The notes: generated by a model not told the origin, from the letters alone. A DNA stretch of 64,000 nt from Enterococcus ureasiticus (GCF_001730285.1 NZ_MIJZ01000014.1:332623-396622); one strand, 5' to 3'. Positions 53,729-62,538 are shown, counted from the stretch's first letter. Numbers and translations: made by a program.

Positions 53729-54151
53729 TTACTTTAACAGCTTTTCAAAAAATCCATTTCGCCATAAAAGAAAAACAAAACAGCCAAGTGTCATCACAAT
53801 AAGAACAATTTGACCCATCGTTGAAAAATGAATGCCAAAAAAGATACAAGTAAGAATTGAACCAAGGATCATAGCGGATAGTTGTTCTGATAGAAAGCCA
53901 TATACCCGAATTTTCTGCTCATATGTATCTTTTTTTAGTTTATCAACCATTCTGTAATCCTCTTTAATTAATTCATCCAAAGAAACACCATAAAAATCAC
54001 TTAGATTCAATAATTTTTCTATATCTGGATACGTTTTTCCCATTTCCCAATTAGAGACCGTTTGTCTAGATACATATAATTTTTGAGCAACTTCTTTTTG
54101 AGTATAACCAAGCTGTTCTCTCTTTTCTTTTAAAATTTCACCGATTGTCAT
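53729..54151 (-). CDS. XRE-type helix-turn-helix protein with two membrane helices
   Basis: 140 residues from the ATG at 54151 (GAGGTGAT before it; longer upstream frame rejected). Residues 1-65 form a Cro/C1-type HTH (LGYTQKEVAQKLYVSRQTVSNWEMGKTYP). After a linker come two hydrophobic segments (AMILGSILTCIFFGIHF, IVLIVMTLGCFVFLLW), so the regulator is membrane-tethered. Function unknown; such proteins are common in enterococci. Confidence 0.85.
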   Translation of the reverse strand: MTIGEILKEKREQLGYTQKEVAQKLYVSRQTVSNWEMGKTYPDIEKLLNLSDFYGVSLDELIKEDYRMVDKLKKDTYEQKIRVYGFLSEQLSAMILGSILTCIFFGIHFSTMGQIVLIVMTLGCFVFLLWRNGFFEKLLK

Positions 54152-54200
54152 TTCGATCACCTCACATTTATTATCACTTAAAAAGAGTAGAAAATCACGC

Positions 54201-54225
54201 AAAAAAAGCTTGCATTGTAGCAAGC
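54201..54225 (-). terminator. Terminator after the GNAT gene
   Basis: Stem GCTTGC / GCAAGC followed by seven T on the minus strand, 56 bases past the stop at 54281. Confidence 0.8.
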
Positions 54226-54280
54226 AAAATAAATTAGCACCCTTAAATAGAGTATTTGAGCATTTTCAAAAATACAAAAA

Positions 54281-54715
54281 CTACTTTCCTAAAACAATCA
54301 AATCCGATAATTTATGAAAACCATTTTTACGATAAAAATCTGCTGAAGAAAAACTGGCTTCGGTATTTAATATCAACCCATTCATTCCTAATAAAGAAAT
54401 TTCATTTTCTATTTTTGCTAAGAATTCACTTCCAATTCCAGTCCCTTGTCGTTCACTTTTTATACAGAATTCGTCAATGTAATATTCGATCCCTTTTATC
54501 CAAGGCTTTTTTAAACCTAAACATAGCCCAACCAATTCACCCTCTTCTTCTGCAATGAAATTGATATAGGTGTCACTCGCCATAAAGTTTTGGATGAATT
54601 TTTCTACCTCTTCAATTGACTCATATTCATCATTCCATGGTTCTTGTGAAAATACAGAAATATAAAGTTCTGTCACTTTTTTCACATCCATGTTCTCCAA
54701 GTATCTCACTATCAT
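54281..54715 (-). CDS. GNAT-family acetyltransferase (1)
   Basis: 144 residues from the ATG at 54715 (AGAGGAC 6-7 bases before). The acetyl-CoA motif A is RQGTGIGSEFLAKIE, preceded by EYYIDEFCIKSE. The C-terminal ADFYRKNGFHKL completes the fold. Substrate unknown. Resembles small aminoglycoside- or protein-type acetyltransferases in size only. It lies close behind the DUF3592-like gene and may share its transcript. Confidence 0.88.
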   Translation of the reverse strand: MIVRYLENMDVKKVTELYISVFSQEPWNDEYESIEEVEKFIQNFMASDTYINFIAEEEGELVGLCLGLKKPWIKGIEYYIDEFCIKSERQGTGIGSEFLAKIENEISLLGMNGLILNTEASFSSADFYRKNGFHKLSDLIVLGK

Positions 54716-54746
54716 TTTTATGTCCTCTTTTCTGATTTTTCTCAAT

Positions 54747-55205
54747 CTAAAAATAAATCCCAATTTCCTTCAACAAAAATAAAATAGGAAATAACGTAAA
54801 AAATAGAGCAAATACAGAAAAGAAAAAAATCATAAAGTTTTTTCCAAATTGATTATCCACTGCTGAAAATATTTGATTGATATTAGTAGGATTATAGCGT
54901 AATTCAACCTTAGAATTAACGGGTAATCCCCTCTTTTGACCAATTGGTACTCTATGAAAATAAATTAATTGATTGATTTGAAATTCTTTTTTGTACTGTT
55001 TACCGTTGATTGTATATTCAACCAATGACACTCTACCGTAACTTGCTCCATCAGAACTTCCCACCATGTAAGTTCTATTACTAAGTACAATCCCCACAAC
55101 TTTTTCTGTCGCTTTTTTATCCACACTTTTTTTTCTAAGATAAATAAGCAAAACAATCACCCATAAAACAACTGCAGGAATTGCAAAAATCAATACATCC
55201 TTCAT
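54747..55205 (-). CDS. DUF3592-like two-helix membrane protein
   Basis: 152 residues with a membrane helix at each end (FAIPAVVLWVIVLLIYL and FMIFFFSVFALFFTLFPILFLL) and a beta-rich middle (VSLVEYTINGKQYKKEFQIN ... VELRYNPTN), the arrangement of DUF3592 proteins. Function unknown; the middle domain should face outward. AAGGAGT precedes the ATG. A gene fragment lies directly upstream. Confidence 0.78.
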   Translation of the reverse strand: MKDVLIFAIPAVVLWVIVLLIYLRKKSVDKKATEKVVGIVLSNRTYMVGSSDGASYGRVSLVEYTINGKQYKKEFQINQLIYFHRVPIGQKRGLPVNSKVELRYNPTNINQIFSAVDNQFGKNFMIFFFSVFALFFTLFPILFLLKEIGIYF

Positions 55206-55228
55206 ATTTAACTCCTTAAAATCTTTAT

Positions 55229-55370
55229 CTACGCTTTTTTAAATACTAAAATATCTCTTAACGCTTTTTCTCCATTCATATTACCAAATGTTTTCATATC
55301 AATATCTGAACAAGGAATGTCGATTGGTGTTAGAAGCTTCTGTAAACCAACTGTTTTATAGCGGACTTAC
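55229..55370 (-). pseudogene. 3' fragment of a gene of unknown family
   Basis: Minus-strand translation reads RYKTVGLQKLLTPIDIPC then SDIDMKTFGNMNGEKAL and ends ILVFKKA-stop. The frame starts immediately after a TAA with no start codon, so only the C-terminus of a former gene remains. The family is not recognised. Confidence 0.5.
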
Positions 55371-55423
55371 GAGCAAACCATCACACAATCATATTCTTCC
55401 TACTCTCAAACATTATTGAATCA

Positions 55424-55612
55424 TTATTTAGTATTCTCTTTAAATTCTTGCTCTGCTTGCTTTAATAATGGACGAACATACTCTTCGACTTTTGGCTCTG
55501 TGTTCATGCGCATCATAAACTGACTTGGCGTTTCAATAAATCCATTCATAAGGCTATCTTTATATTCCGTTACTAAAAATTGACTTGTCTCTTTTATTTC
55601 TTTCATATCCAT
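55424..55612 (-). CDS. Small acidic protein of unknown function (62 aa)
   Basis: MDMKEIKETSQFLVTEYKD... is charged and helical, without a membrane segment. TAGGA lies 6-7 bases before the ATG. It is flanked by gene fragments and the ABC operon terminator, and no family is recognised. Real status is likely but not certain. Confidence 0.5.
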   Translation of the reverse strand: MDMKEIKETSQFLVTEYKDSLMNGFIETPSQFMMRMNTEPKVEEYVRPLLKQAEQEFKENTK

Positions 55613-55719
55613 TATTATTCCTACTTTCTATTTTTAATTATTCTATACATTAATTATACTCGTTTCTTGAGAATAAAAGAATAATAATTCACCTTATTTT
55701 TGTATACTCTAAAAACAAT

Positions 55720-55767
55720 AAAACTGTCTAAGCAGCTATCTTTTACTCAGCTACTTACACAGTTTTA
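55720..55767 (-). terminator. Terminator of the amidase-ABC operon
   Basis: Long imperfect stem AAAACTGT-TAAG-AGCT / AGCT-CTTA-ACAGTTTT just past the permease stop, with TTTTATTG after it on the minus strand. Confidence 0.65.
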
Positions 55768-55769
55768 TA

Positions 55770-56450
55770 TTACGTTCTTATCTTTGATTTAAACTTATAA
55801 CGATTGATATAATGTCTTTCCAACCAACCTTGCCCATAACCAATCGCCACACAAAGCAGCCAATACATCACGGCCACCAAAATATACATCGACATATAAT
55901 CAAAGGTTCTGCCACCAACAATTTTTGCTTTTTGAAAAATATCAGGAATCGTGATCATCGCAGCCAATGAAGTGCCTTTTAACAAATCCATCGCAACATT
56001 TCCTAAAGCCGGAATCGAAATCCGAAATGCTTGCGGTAAAATAATTTTTCGCATCACTTTTCCAAACGGCAAACCTAACGCATATGCCGCATCCCATTGC
56101 CCTGCTTCCACTCCTGCGATCGATCCTCGATAGATTTCGGCGATAAACGCACTACTCGTCAAACTAAAACAAATACACGCTGCAGTTAATGCGCTTAATT
56201 GATAAGGCAAACCAAAATACAAAAGAAATAACAACACCAGTCCTGGAACACCCCGTAAAAAAGAAATATAAAACCGCACAAACCCTTTGATCAATTTCGA
56301 TGGCAACATTCCTAATATAGTCAAAACAATCCCCAATACATTTCCCATCAAAAACGTCACTACGCTGATCCCAATTGTATAAGGCAACCCTGTCAGAAGA
56401 AACGGAATAGAGTCAATCATTAACTGAAAATTGATTTTCGGTATATACAT
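55770..56450 (-). CDS. Amino-acid ABC transporter permease
   Basis: A 226-residue HisM/GlnP-type inner-membrane permease with about five helices. The EAA loop for contact with the ATPase reads QWDAAYALGLPFGKVMRKIILPQA (given here by its ends QWDAAYALGLP and IILPQA). The gene starts one base after the binding-protein stop. No ATPase gene follows; a terminator does. The system must therefore borrow an ATPase encoded elsewhere. Confidence 0.93.
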   Translation of the reverse strand: MYIPKINFQLMIDSIPFLLTGLPYTIGISVVTFLMGNVLGIVLTILGMLPSKLIKGFVRFYISFLRGVPGLVLLFLLYFGLPYQLSALTAACICFSLTSSAFIAEIYRGSIAGVEAGQWDAAYALGLPFGKVMRKIILPQAFRISIPALGNVAMDLLKGTSLAAMITIPDIFQKAKIVGGRTFDYMSMYILVAVMYWLLCVAIGYGQGWLERHYINRYKFKSKIRT

Positions 56451-57296
56451 CTATTCTACTGAAACACTTTCTGTCACTTTTTCTTTTGGTTCAACAGAAA
56501 CATCTGTTTGAAAATACTTCTCAGAGATTTTTTTCATGGTTCCATCATCTTGCATTTCTTTTAATGCACCATCAATTTTTTTACTTAATGCAATACTATC
56601 TTTTTTCATTAAGAATCCAGTATAGTTTGCGTTAAAGTAAACGCCTTCTAAAATTTTTACTGGAATATCAGGTAACGCACCTACAGACATTTTTTGTAGA
56701 TAGTAGTCGTTCAAAATAACATCTGTCCGACCATTGGCAACATCCGTCAAGTATTGATCATTTGTCGCATTGTCGTATGTTACCAATTTTGCACCATATT
56801 TTTCGGCTATTTTCATGTAATTTGTATTTGGCTCTCCTGCTGCTTTCTTGCCTTTTAAATCTTCAAGAGAAGCAATCCCAGAATCGTCACTTTTTCGAAC
56901 GATCATACTGTCAAATGAATACTTGATTGGCGACGACAAGATAAATTTTTTCCCTCTGTCACCCGATAAACCGAAATCATTCGCCGCTAGATCTGATTCA
57001 CCTTTATCTACTGAAGTGATTTGGCCATCGACATTGTATTCTTTAAACTCAACATCAAGATCTAAACGCTTGGCAACTTCTGTGATCACGTCTACATCAT
57101 ACCCCGTTAATTTATTTTCATCATTATAATAAGAAGAGGGGAATAGCGTTCCTGATGTCGCAACGGTTAACTTCTTTGAATCTTCTACTTTTTTCCAGCT
57201 GTCATCTTTTCCACCCGTCTTGTCCTTTGTTCCACCACACGCAACTAACATTAAACTTAATGCAACAATACTAAAACTAGCAAATACTTTCTTCAT
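56451..57296 (-). CDS. Amino-acid ABC transporter substrate-binding lipoprotein
   Basis: 281 residues with a lipoprotein signal (FSIVALSLMLVACGG, Cys acylated). It has the SBP_bac_3 fold typical of polar amino-acid binders: LTVATSGTLFPSSYYNDENKLTGYDVDVI, ESDLAANDFG and SFDSMIVRKSD. It sits between the amidase gene (9-base gap) and the permease gene. Linkage with an amidase suggests uptake of an amide-bearing or amide-derived amino acid. Confidence 0.93.
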   Translation of the reverse strand: MKKVFASFSIVALSLMLVACGGTKDKTGGKDDSWKKVEDSKKLTVATSGTLFPSSYYNDENKLTGYDVDVITEVAKRLDLDVEFKEYNVDGQITSVDKGESDLAANDFGLSGDRGKKFILSSPIKYSFDSMIVRKSDDSGIASLEDLKGKKAAGEPNTNYMKIAEKYGAKLVTYDNATNDQYLTDVANGRTDVILNDYYLQKMSVGALPDIPVKILEGVYFNANYTGFLMKKDSIALSKKIDGALKEMQDDGTMKKISEKYFQTDVSVEPKEKVTESVSVE

Positions 57297-57305
57297 TTGA
57301 ACCTC

Positions 57306-58766
57306 CTAAGATTTACGATAATATTTTGGTAATACGAATTTTTCCTCTTGCTCAAATAACTTACCAACTTGGAAAAGGAGATCTTCTCTCCCTTTTGACG
57401 CCATAAATTGAATCCCTAGCGGTAAACCAGATTCTGTTACATGTGTTGGTAAACTAATCGCTGGTTGTCCCGTTAAATTTGCAAGTTGAGTAAACGGTGT
57501 GATCGCCAAGCTCTTTTCAAACATGTTATACACTAAATCTTGTAGCTGTAAAACAGATAAAGATTCTGCTTGTGCTAAGTCTTTGCGAATTTGGTCACTT
57601 TGCAATTCAGCTTCAATTTTAGGGGCGCTATCTGCTGTGGTTGGCGTTAATAACAAATCATAGCTTTCAAATAATTGTTCCATCTTATACGCTGCTTGAT
57701 CCCACAGTTGAAGCGATCGTGTATACTGACTCGCTGGTAATCGTAAGCCATATTGGTAAATTCCCCAAGTCATTAATTCCATATCTGACTTAATAAGCGT
57801 TCTCTTAAATCCTTGTTGAATCTCTTCGAACATGGCGGCCGTTTCTGCACCGTTCATCAGATAATAGCTCTCGATCAACTGACGTCGATTTACAGGATAA
57901 GGAATTTCTGTTACTTCATGTCCTTGTTGCTCTAAAAATGTTGTTGCATCCCGAATCGCTTTTACCGCTTCAGCTGAAACCGTTGTCCCGACTGGTGATT
58001 CTGTTAGAAAAGCAATTTTCAATATTTTTTTCTTTGCTGCGGATCGGTGAGCCCACTCTACTTTTGGTGCTTGATACGGCGCTGCTTGTTCCGTTCCACG
58101 TAAATGATAAAACAGTGTCTCCGTGTCTCGCATAGAAATAGTTAAAGCAAAATTGATCGAAGCTCCTTGCCAACCACGCCAGCCATTAGGTCCCACTGGC
58201 ATACTGCCACGTGTTGGCTTTAGACCAATCAAACCGCTAAAAGAAGCCGGAATCCGAATCGAACCACCACCATCACTTGCACCAGCAATTGGAAACAAAC
58301 CGCTAGCAACGGCTGCTGCCGCACCACCACTAGAACCACCAGGTGAATAATCCAGATTCCACGGATTTCTAGCAGGTCCATAAATAGTCGGATCTGAAAT
58401 ATTTTTAAAACCAAACTCAGGGGCGTTGGTTTTTCCTAAAGGTATGAAACCTAATCTTTCTAAGCCTTTCACAAAGTTATCCGTAGAAGTGGCACGGTTT
58501 TCTTTAAATAAACGAGAACCTGATGTTGACTTCATTCCTGCTTTGTCTTGTCCTAGCATTTTTAAAGGAATAGGCAAGCCAAAGAAAGGACCATTTTCTG
58601 CTCCTTTAGCTTCGTATTCTTTTTTTGCTGCTTCAGCGTCCCAATCGACAAATGCATTCAATTCAGGATTCAGTTTTTTTACTTGTTGCGTTTGAGCATC
58701 TATCCATTCTGTAACACTTAATTTTTTCTCTCGAAATTGTGTTGCATAGTACAAGCCATCTCTCAT
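57306..58766 (-). CDS. Amidase-signature family amidase
   Basis: 486 residues from the ATG at 58766 (AAGGGGG 7 bases before; the ATG two codons upstream abuts it). The catalytic triad is visible: Lys in [10 protein letters not shown], cis-Ser in [14 protein letters not shown] and nucleophile Ser in [11 protein letters not shown]. It is cytosolic, with no signal peptide, and first in an operon with an amino-acid binding protein and permease. It may hydrolyse an imported amide. GatA is unlikely because GatB and GatC are absent here. Confidence 0.92.
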   Translation of the reverse strand: MRDGLYYATQFREKKLSVTEWIDAQTQQVKKLNPELNAFVDWDAEAAKKEYEAKGAENGPFFGLPIPLKMLGQDKAGMKSTSGSRLFKENRATSTDNFVKGLERLGFIPLGKTNAPEFGFKNISDPTIYGPARNPWNLDYSPGGSSGGAAAAVASGLFPIAGASDGGGSIRIPASFSGLIGLKPTRGSMPVGPNGWRGWQGASINFALTISMRDTETLFYHLRGTEQAAPYQAPKVEWAHRSAAKKKILKIAFLTESPVGTTVSAEAVKAIRDATTFLEQQGHEVTEIPYPVNRRQLIESYYLMNGAETAAMFEEIQQGFKRTLIKSDMELMTWGIYQYGLRLPASQYTRSLQLWDQAAYKMEQLFESYDLLLTPTTADSAPKIEAELQSDQIRKDLAQAESLSVLQLQDLVYNMFEKSLAITPFTQLANLTGQPAISLPTHVTESGLPLGIQFMASKGREDLLFQVGKLFEQEEKFVLPKYYRKS

Positions 58767-58894
58767 AATCATCCCCCTTATATCCCGATAATAGTATTAT
58801 ACAGGTTTACATAGAAATGTTAGTTGATTTTGCTTAGAGCTATTTTCCACGATAAATTAAACGTCTTTTAGTAAATCATTTTTACTATTACAGA

Positions 58895-59410
58895 TTAAAA
58901 GAGTTCCTTTTTCATAATTAAATCGATTTGTTCATCCTCGCCCATGTAAAAAGAGTGATTTCCTATCTGAGTAAAGCCCATCTTTTGATAAAATTTCATT
59001 GCAGAGAAATTATACTCCCAGACACCTAGCCATATAGAAGTCTTGTTTAGCTCTTTTGCTCGTTCTATCGCTTTACTATACAACATCTTTCCAAGCCCTA
59101 GTCTCTTAAAATTCAAATCAATATAAATACGTTCTATTTCTAAAGCATCTTCACCAATAGATTCAGTTTGTGCATCATCGATATTTATTTTTAAGTATCC
59201 AGCAAGTTCTTCATTGGAATAGATAAAATAGAATTCTGACTGTTTGTTTCGAAGCTCACTTGTTAGTTTTTCATCCGTATACGCTTGGTCAAGATAATTT
59301 TTTAAATCCTCCGGTGTATTCTCTTGCGCAAAGGTATCTGTAAAGGTTTTGATACTTAACGCTTTCAATGCGGCTAGGTCATCTATACTGATTTTTTTGA
59401 TTTCTATCAT
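58895..59410 (-). CDS. GNAT-family acetyltransferase (2)
   Basis: 171 residues. N-terminal IKKISIDDLAALKALSIKTFTDTFAQEN matches the PaiA-like subgroup. Acetyl-CoA motif A reads FKRLGLGKMLYSKAIERA after LEIERIYID, and the C-terminus has SAMKFYQKMGFTQIG. PaiA-type enzymes acetylate polyamines; this substrate is only suggested by the subgroup resemblance. Confidence 0.88.
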   Translation of the reverse strand: MIEIKKISIDDLAALKALSIKTFTDTFAQENTPEDLKNYLDQAYTDEKLTSELRNKQSEFYFIYSNEELAGYLKINIDDAQTESIGEDALEIERIYIDLNFKRLGLGKMLYSKAIERAKELNKTSIWLGVWEYNFSAMKFYQKMGFTQIGNHSFYMGEDEQIDLIMKKELF

Positions 59411-59446
59411 CTTTTTTCCTTCTTTCTCATCTATTTTAGAACGGAA

Positions 59447-59623
59447 TTAATCAAGCCAAATAAGGAATAAACAAACGGCTAATCCAAGAGCAACAATAGT
59501 AAAATTAAGCAGCTGCTGCTTGGTTCCGCCGATTAAATCTGGCTGCTCATTCTTATAGCTTGGATTGACTGATTTAATGTTGTAATCTAGTGTACTGCTG
59601 AAAAAAACATCTGACGGAATCAT
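59447..59623 (-). CDS. Small membrane-anchored protein of unknown function (58 aa)
   Basis: From the ATG at 59623 (AGGTG 9 bases before): a polar stretch followed by a C-terminal membrane helix (LLNFTIVALGLAVCLFLIWL). No family recognised. It could be a truncated remnant of a larger membrane protein. It stands just upstream of the GNAT gene (37-base gap) and may be co-transcribed. Confidence 0.45.
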   Translation of the reverse strand: MIPSDVFFSSTLDYNIKSVNPSYKNEQPDLIGGTKQQLLNFTIVALGLAVCLFLIWLD

Positions 59624-59722
59624 GAAAACAAGCACCTATATAATGATTCATAATTTTACACTCCTTGTACTATTAAATTTAGGCGAAGCCTTTTGACAAG
59701 TCTAACGAACAAAATTTTAAAT

Positions 59723-60151
59723 TTATTTGAACATATGGTCGATTCCCAATATCTTTTGTAATTCGTCACACGCCATAAAACCATATCTTATGTATATCAG
59801 TTCTGCTAATTGTCTTATCTGCTTTTTTGTATAAGGACGAACATTCCAAGCTATAATGGTTTGATCTTTAAAATAAAATTGAATTTCTTGGGAAATATAA
59901 GTCCCTTTCGCTCCATGGATTGTCGGCTCTTGAATTGTTGATCCTAACTCTTTCGGTAAACCGAACTTCATTAATTTTTTCATATCCAATTTATCAACCT
60001 TTCTATCAAAGGTATTTGAATTTTTTCTTGCATAATAGCGACTTATGATAAGGTCATCATTTTTCACTATATAGTATGTATTAAGATAACGCCATGGCAT
60101 TAATATGCATAATATAAGATAAATGGGATTTTGTGGTCTGATTTTTTTCAT
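59723..60151 (-). CDS. Protein of unknown function with N-terminal membrane helix (142 aa)
   Basis: Starts with a short basic stretch and one hydrophobic segment (PIYLILCILMPWRYLNTYYIV), followed by a beta-rich domain that resembles bacterial PH-like or DUF-type folds in pattern (VKNDDLIISRYYARKN; FYFKDQTIIAWNVRPYTKKQI). No firm family. Gap of 50 bases to the gene upstream in the same direction, so the two unknown genes may form a unit. Confidence 0.65.
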   Translation of the reverse strand: MKKIRPQNPIYLILCILMPWRYLNTYYIVKNDDLIISRYYARKNSNTFDRKVDKLDMKKLMKFGLPKELGSTIQEPTIHGAKGTYISQEIQFYFKDQTIIAWNVRPYTKKQIRQLAELIYIRYGFMACDELQKILGIDHMFK

Positions 60152-60201
60152 TATTTTTCCTTTTCACTGAACCAAAATTGCGTAATTTTCTGTTTTTAGC
60201 G

Positions 60202-60684
60202 CTATTCAATTGGACTATTTTGAGCTGATAATTCATCGATCTTTTGTTTGTGTAATAGAATTAAGTCTTTCAGCTCTTTAACCGTTATACTATTTTTATC
60301 CGTATTAGAATCAACTTTCGTACCGTTCTCATCTATACCTATTTGCCCTGCTACTATCGTCCCATCTTTAGATACTAAAATTCGATCTGAATCATCATGA
60401 TCCATTTCTACCAGACTGATAATTTCATCTGAATTTGGTCCGTTAAATGTTTTATATATCGTTTCAGCGTCAGCATTTTTAAGGTCAATTGAAAAGGCTT
60501 CTGTATTTTTCGCACTTATTTTTTTCTTGAATTGTTCAATCGATTCTTTGTCTAGTTTTTGGTTTTTGAGTGTTGTTTCTTCGATATGTTGAGACTGTGC
60601 TTTTGTTTTGTTATAGACCGTAAATGTTACAAAACTGATTAGTAAAAGTAATGAAAAACTGACTAAATAGACCTTCTTTTTCAT
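60202..60684 (-). CDS. Membrane-anchored protein of unknown function (160 aa)
   Basis: Basic N-terminus and one helix (VYLVSFSLLLLISFVTFTVY) acting as signal anchor, then an acidic extracellular domain rich in Asp/Lys (SKDGTIVAGQIGIDENGTKVDSN). No family recognised. It precedes the 142-residue gene on the same strand. A good terminator at 60794-60843 separates it from the SRPBCC gene. Confidence 0.65.
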   Translation of the reverse strand: MKKKVYLVSFSLLLLISFVTFTVYNKTKAQSQHIEETTLKNQKLDKESIEQFKKKISAKNTEAFSIDLKNADAETIYKTFNGPNSDEIISLVEMDHDDSDRILVSKDGTIVAGQIGIDENGTKVDSNTDKNSITVKELKDLILLHKQKIDELSAQNSPIE

Positions 60685-60793
60685 GTTGCTCTCATCCCTT
60701 CTTTGTAAAACCTAAAATACTTATTAGACTCTCTGTTGCAATCCTTACTTTAATTCTACAGGTTTGAGATCTCTTTGTGTACTCTTAAATTGA

Positions 60794-60843
60794 AAAAAGT
60801 GAGACAATAATCAGTTTTTCTCGATTATTGTCTCACTTTTTTT
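60794..60843. terminator. Bidirectional terminator
   Basis: Stem AAAAAGTGAGACAATAATC and its complement (about 20 bp) with T runs on both strands, downstream of the SRPBCC gene (minus strand). Confidence 0.92.
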
Positions 60844-60891
60844 CGTCTTAATTTTTATCATTTTAACTGTCTGTTTCACTCTGCTTATGCA

Positions 60892-61314
60892 TCAATTGCT
60901 TAATCTTATTAGTTCCACTCCCGCTTTATCCCATAAATCATTCATCATATCATAATACTCATCATCCATCACAACATCCACAAGCATTTTCGTTTGATTG
61001 CCCACAGGCTCAAATAGGTAGTGCTCAAGCATCTCTGCAAATTCAGGAACTTCTACATACTTACCATCTGTAATTTCTCCTAAGAATGCGAATTTGATTT
61101 CTTTTTCTGGTTCAAAAACGACCACTTTAGAAACCAAGCCATTCCCTTTCTCATCAACAAATGAAATCGTTTCGTTCAATTTCATCTCACCAGAATAGGT
61201 TGATCCTGCTTGAAAAGCAGCCGCCCACCGTTCATATTTGCTACGATCTACGACAAGCTGCCAAGCTTTTGCGGGAGCACAATTAAGTAGGAATTCTTTT
61301 TTGATATGTTTCAT
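60892..61314 (-). CDS. SRPBCC (AHSA1-like) domain protein
   Basis: 140 residues, a START/SRPBCC-fold small-ligand binding protein. The pattern FLLNCAPAKAWQLVVDRSKYERWAAAFQ at the N-terminus, ETISFVDEKGNG and a long C-terminal helix (YYDMMNDLWDKAGVELIRLS) fit the polyketide-cyclase/AHSA1 type. GGAGG precedes the ATG. No neighbour suggests its ligand. Confidence 0.85.
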   Translation of the reverse strand: MKHIKKEFLLNCAPAKAWQLVVDRSKYERWAAAFQAGSTYSGEMKLNETISFVDEKGNGLVSKVVVFEPEKEIKFAFLGEITDGKYVEVPEFAEMLEHYLFEPVGNQTKMLVDVVMDDEYYDMMNDLWDKAGVELIRLSN

Positions 61315-61646
61315 TGTAAATCCTCCTTTTGCATCTTTTTGTTGAGATTTTTTAATAATTTAGTCTGTATATAGTATACCATGTAAGCGGACTCAACACA
61401 GTGTTGTACGTACTACTATCTTCTCTGTTTCATTTTTTTTACTTCGATTTAGTTTAAAACCAGAAAGCTATCGTTTTATATCTGACAGTACTTAACCAAA
61501 GAGAATCGTTCTTTAGTAAATGTATATCTTAAGGTAATATTTGACCACACCAGTCATTTATATTTTAAGGAATTATGCTGTTTGATCTTTTTGAGCGCAT
61601 TTCTATAGATATGGTAAAAAAATTTGTTGTATGCTATAATTACAGG

Positions 61647-61772
61647 TGATAAGAGAGATATGCGCTAACATACCTCTCCTATGCAGAGCCGTTTAAGACG
61701 GTAGCAAGTATTTTATATCATTATGAAATGATCGTTTAACTGGCTAAAGTTAATGAACGGTCATTTCTTTTT
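61647..61772 (+). ncRNA. Probable antitoxin RNA of a type I toxin-antitoxin locus
   Basis: An extended -10 box TGCTATAAT (61632-61640) predicts a start near 61647. The transcript of about 125 bases folds into a CCGT/ACGG hairpin and ends in a strong terminator (stem 61725-61767, then TTTTT). It is transcribed toward the holin-like toxin gene and overlaps the toxin's 3' end and its 3' untranslated region, the usual convergent type I arrangement. No start codon with a ribosome site is present in it. Evidence is structural; expression is inferred. Confidence 0.72.
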
Positions 61773-61883
61773 GTCGTTTTTAAGCAATTCTACAACTAAA
61801 CGAATTAAAGCGATGGTAAACATACCAAAGCTTAGGATCAGTTTAATTGTATCCAATGCTGACAAAAGGCTTTCTCCTTCCAT
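61761..61883 (-). CDS. Putative holin-like toxin of a type I toxin-antitoxin locus (40 aa)
   Basis: A 40-residue peptide: one membrane helix (LILSFGMFTIALIRLVVELL) and a basic tail ending KNDKKK, the pattern of putative holin-like toxins (Hol_Tox) in Firmicutes. No good ribosome site precedes its ATG. An 18-codon frame (MEISTEIYGRRK...) starting at 61904 behind AAAGGTGGTGG overlaps the toxin start and could couple its translation. A -10 TATACT lies at about 61964 on the minus strand. The opposing RNA 61647-61772 would be the antitoxin. Overexpression of such peptides depolarises the membrane in known cases. Confidence 0.75.
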   Translation of the reverse strand: MEGESLLSALDTIKLILSFGMFTIALIRLVVELLKNDKKK

Positions 61884-62177
61884 AGATTTCAGTACTTATC
61901 TCCATAAGCACCACCACCTTTCAGAAGTCGCCACCGTCATAACTTCTCTGCAATGAAAAGTATATCATACTAATTAAACTTTTTAAACGAACGATTTCAC
62001 TTTTATATAGCTGTCATTTGAGGCTAAAAATAGCCTTTTGAAAAAAATTTTTTGTTATTTTTTCTTATATATAAGAGAGCGATTTTTAGTGTTATTTAAT
62101 GCTCTTAGTAAGAAAAAACATGTTGCGTGTTCGTATTCTTTTCGGATATACTTAAGAGGTAGAATAGAACGAGGGAA
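61884..62177. other. Gap with toxin promoter and leader
   Basis: Holds the toxin's leader and its probable minus-strand promoter (TTTAAA, 17 bases, TATACT). The leader contains GCAGAG and GACGGTGGC, which also occur (GCAGAG, GACGGTAGC) near the 5' end of the opposing RNA, so both RNAs begin alike. Plus-strand frames here lack ribosome sites. Confidence 0.5.
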
Positions 62178-62276
62178 ACTTATCTCTCTTCGGTCGCCAA
62201 GTATTGCGCATCGTCAGCTCTTCATTTAATTGCTGTGATGTGCAATAAAAAACAGCTCATATTGGTATGAACTGTT
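62178..62276 (-). repeat. Dispersed repeat with terminator hairpin (second copy)
   Basis: On the minus strand a hairpin (AACAGTTCATA / TATGAGCTGTT) with a T run is followed by the GCGCAATACTTGGCGACC element also found after the leu attenuator at 2491-2560. Since the two hairpins share no stem sequence but the tails match, the tail is the repeated part. The hairpin would terminate transcription coming from the sRNA side. Confidence 0.65.
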
Positions 62277-62289
62277 CAAATCTGAATAT

Positions 62290-62402
62290 AAAAATAAATT
62301 GGCACTTCAAAGCCTGGCAGCAACCAAGCATTTGAAGCCTTGTAAAGACAGAGCAAACTGCCCAAACAAGTTGCCAATAGTGCTAGCAACATGTACTAGC
62401 TT
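62290..62402 (-). ncRNA. Predicted structured small RNA, copy 1
   Basis: Minus-strand promoter TAGAAA (62430-62435), 17 bases, TACAAT (62407-62412). The RNA of about 110 bases would fold into stem-loop 1 GCTAG/CTAGC (62382-62400), stem-loop 2 CTTGT...ACAAG (62339-62370) and a terminator GGCTTCAAA / TTTGAAGTGCC (62301-62339) followed by a T-rich tail. A second copy lies exactly 302 bases away with the same promoter and layout. No open frame with a ribosome site. It matches no RNA family I can name. Confidence 0.72.
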
Positions 62403-62501
62403 CTTCATTGTACCTAAAGTTTGCCTATTTTTCTATAGGTTTCTTGGATTCTCTTTGGGTTATGCTGAAAAAGTGGTAGATGATTCTTTGGGACTATTGT
62501 G

Positions 62502-62538
62502 AACGATATTGGGTGAGGTTACCTGGTATCGTTTTTTT
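62502..62538 (+). terminator. Plus-strand terminator upstream of sRNA copy 1
   Basis: Stem AACGATA / TATCGTT then seven T. It sits behind the sRNA promoter, so a divergent plus-strand transcript of about 100 bases may end here. Copy 2 has a counterpart. Confidence 0.7.

Noticed and set aside
61848..61904. 18-codon frame MEISTEIYGRRK as an independent gene
   Set aside because: It has a good ribosome site but is more likely a translational coupler for the overlapping holin-like toxin, so it is described with that gene.
62038..62229. 63-codon plus-strand frame starting with TTG
   Set aside because: No ribosome site, runs into the dispersed repeat, and the basic/aromatic composition reflects AT-rich sequence.
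62299..62502. 67-codon plus-strand frame across sRNA copy 1
   Set aside because: No ribosome site; it crosses conserved stem-loops and is not preserved in copy 2, so it is a chance frame.
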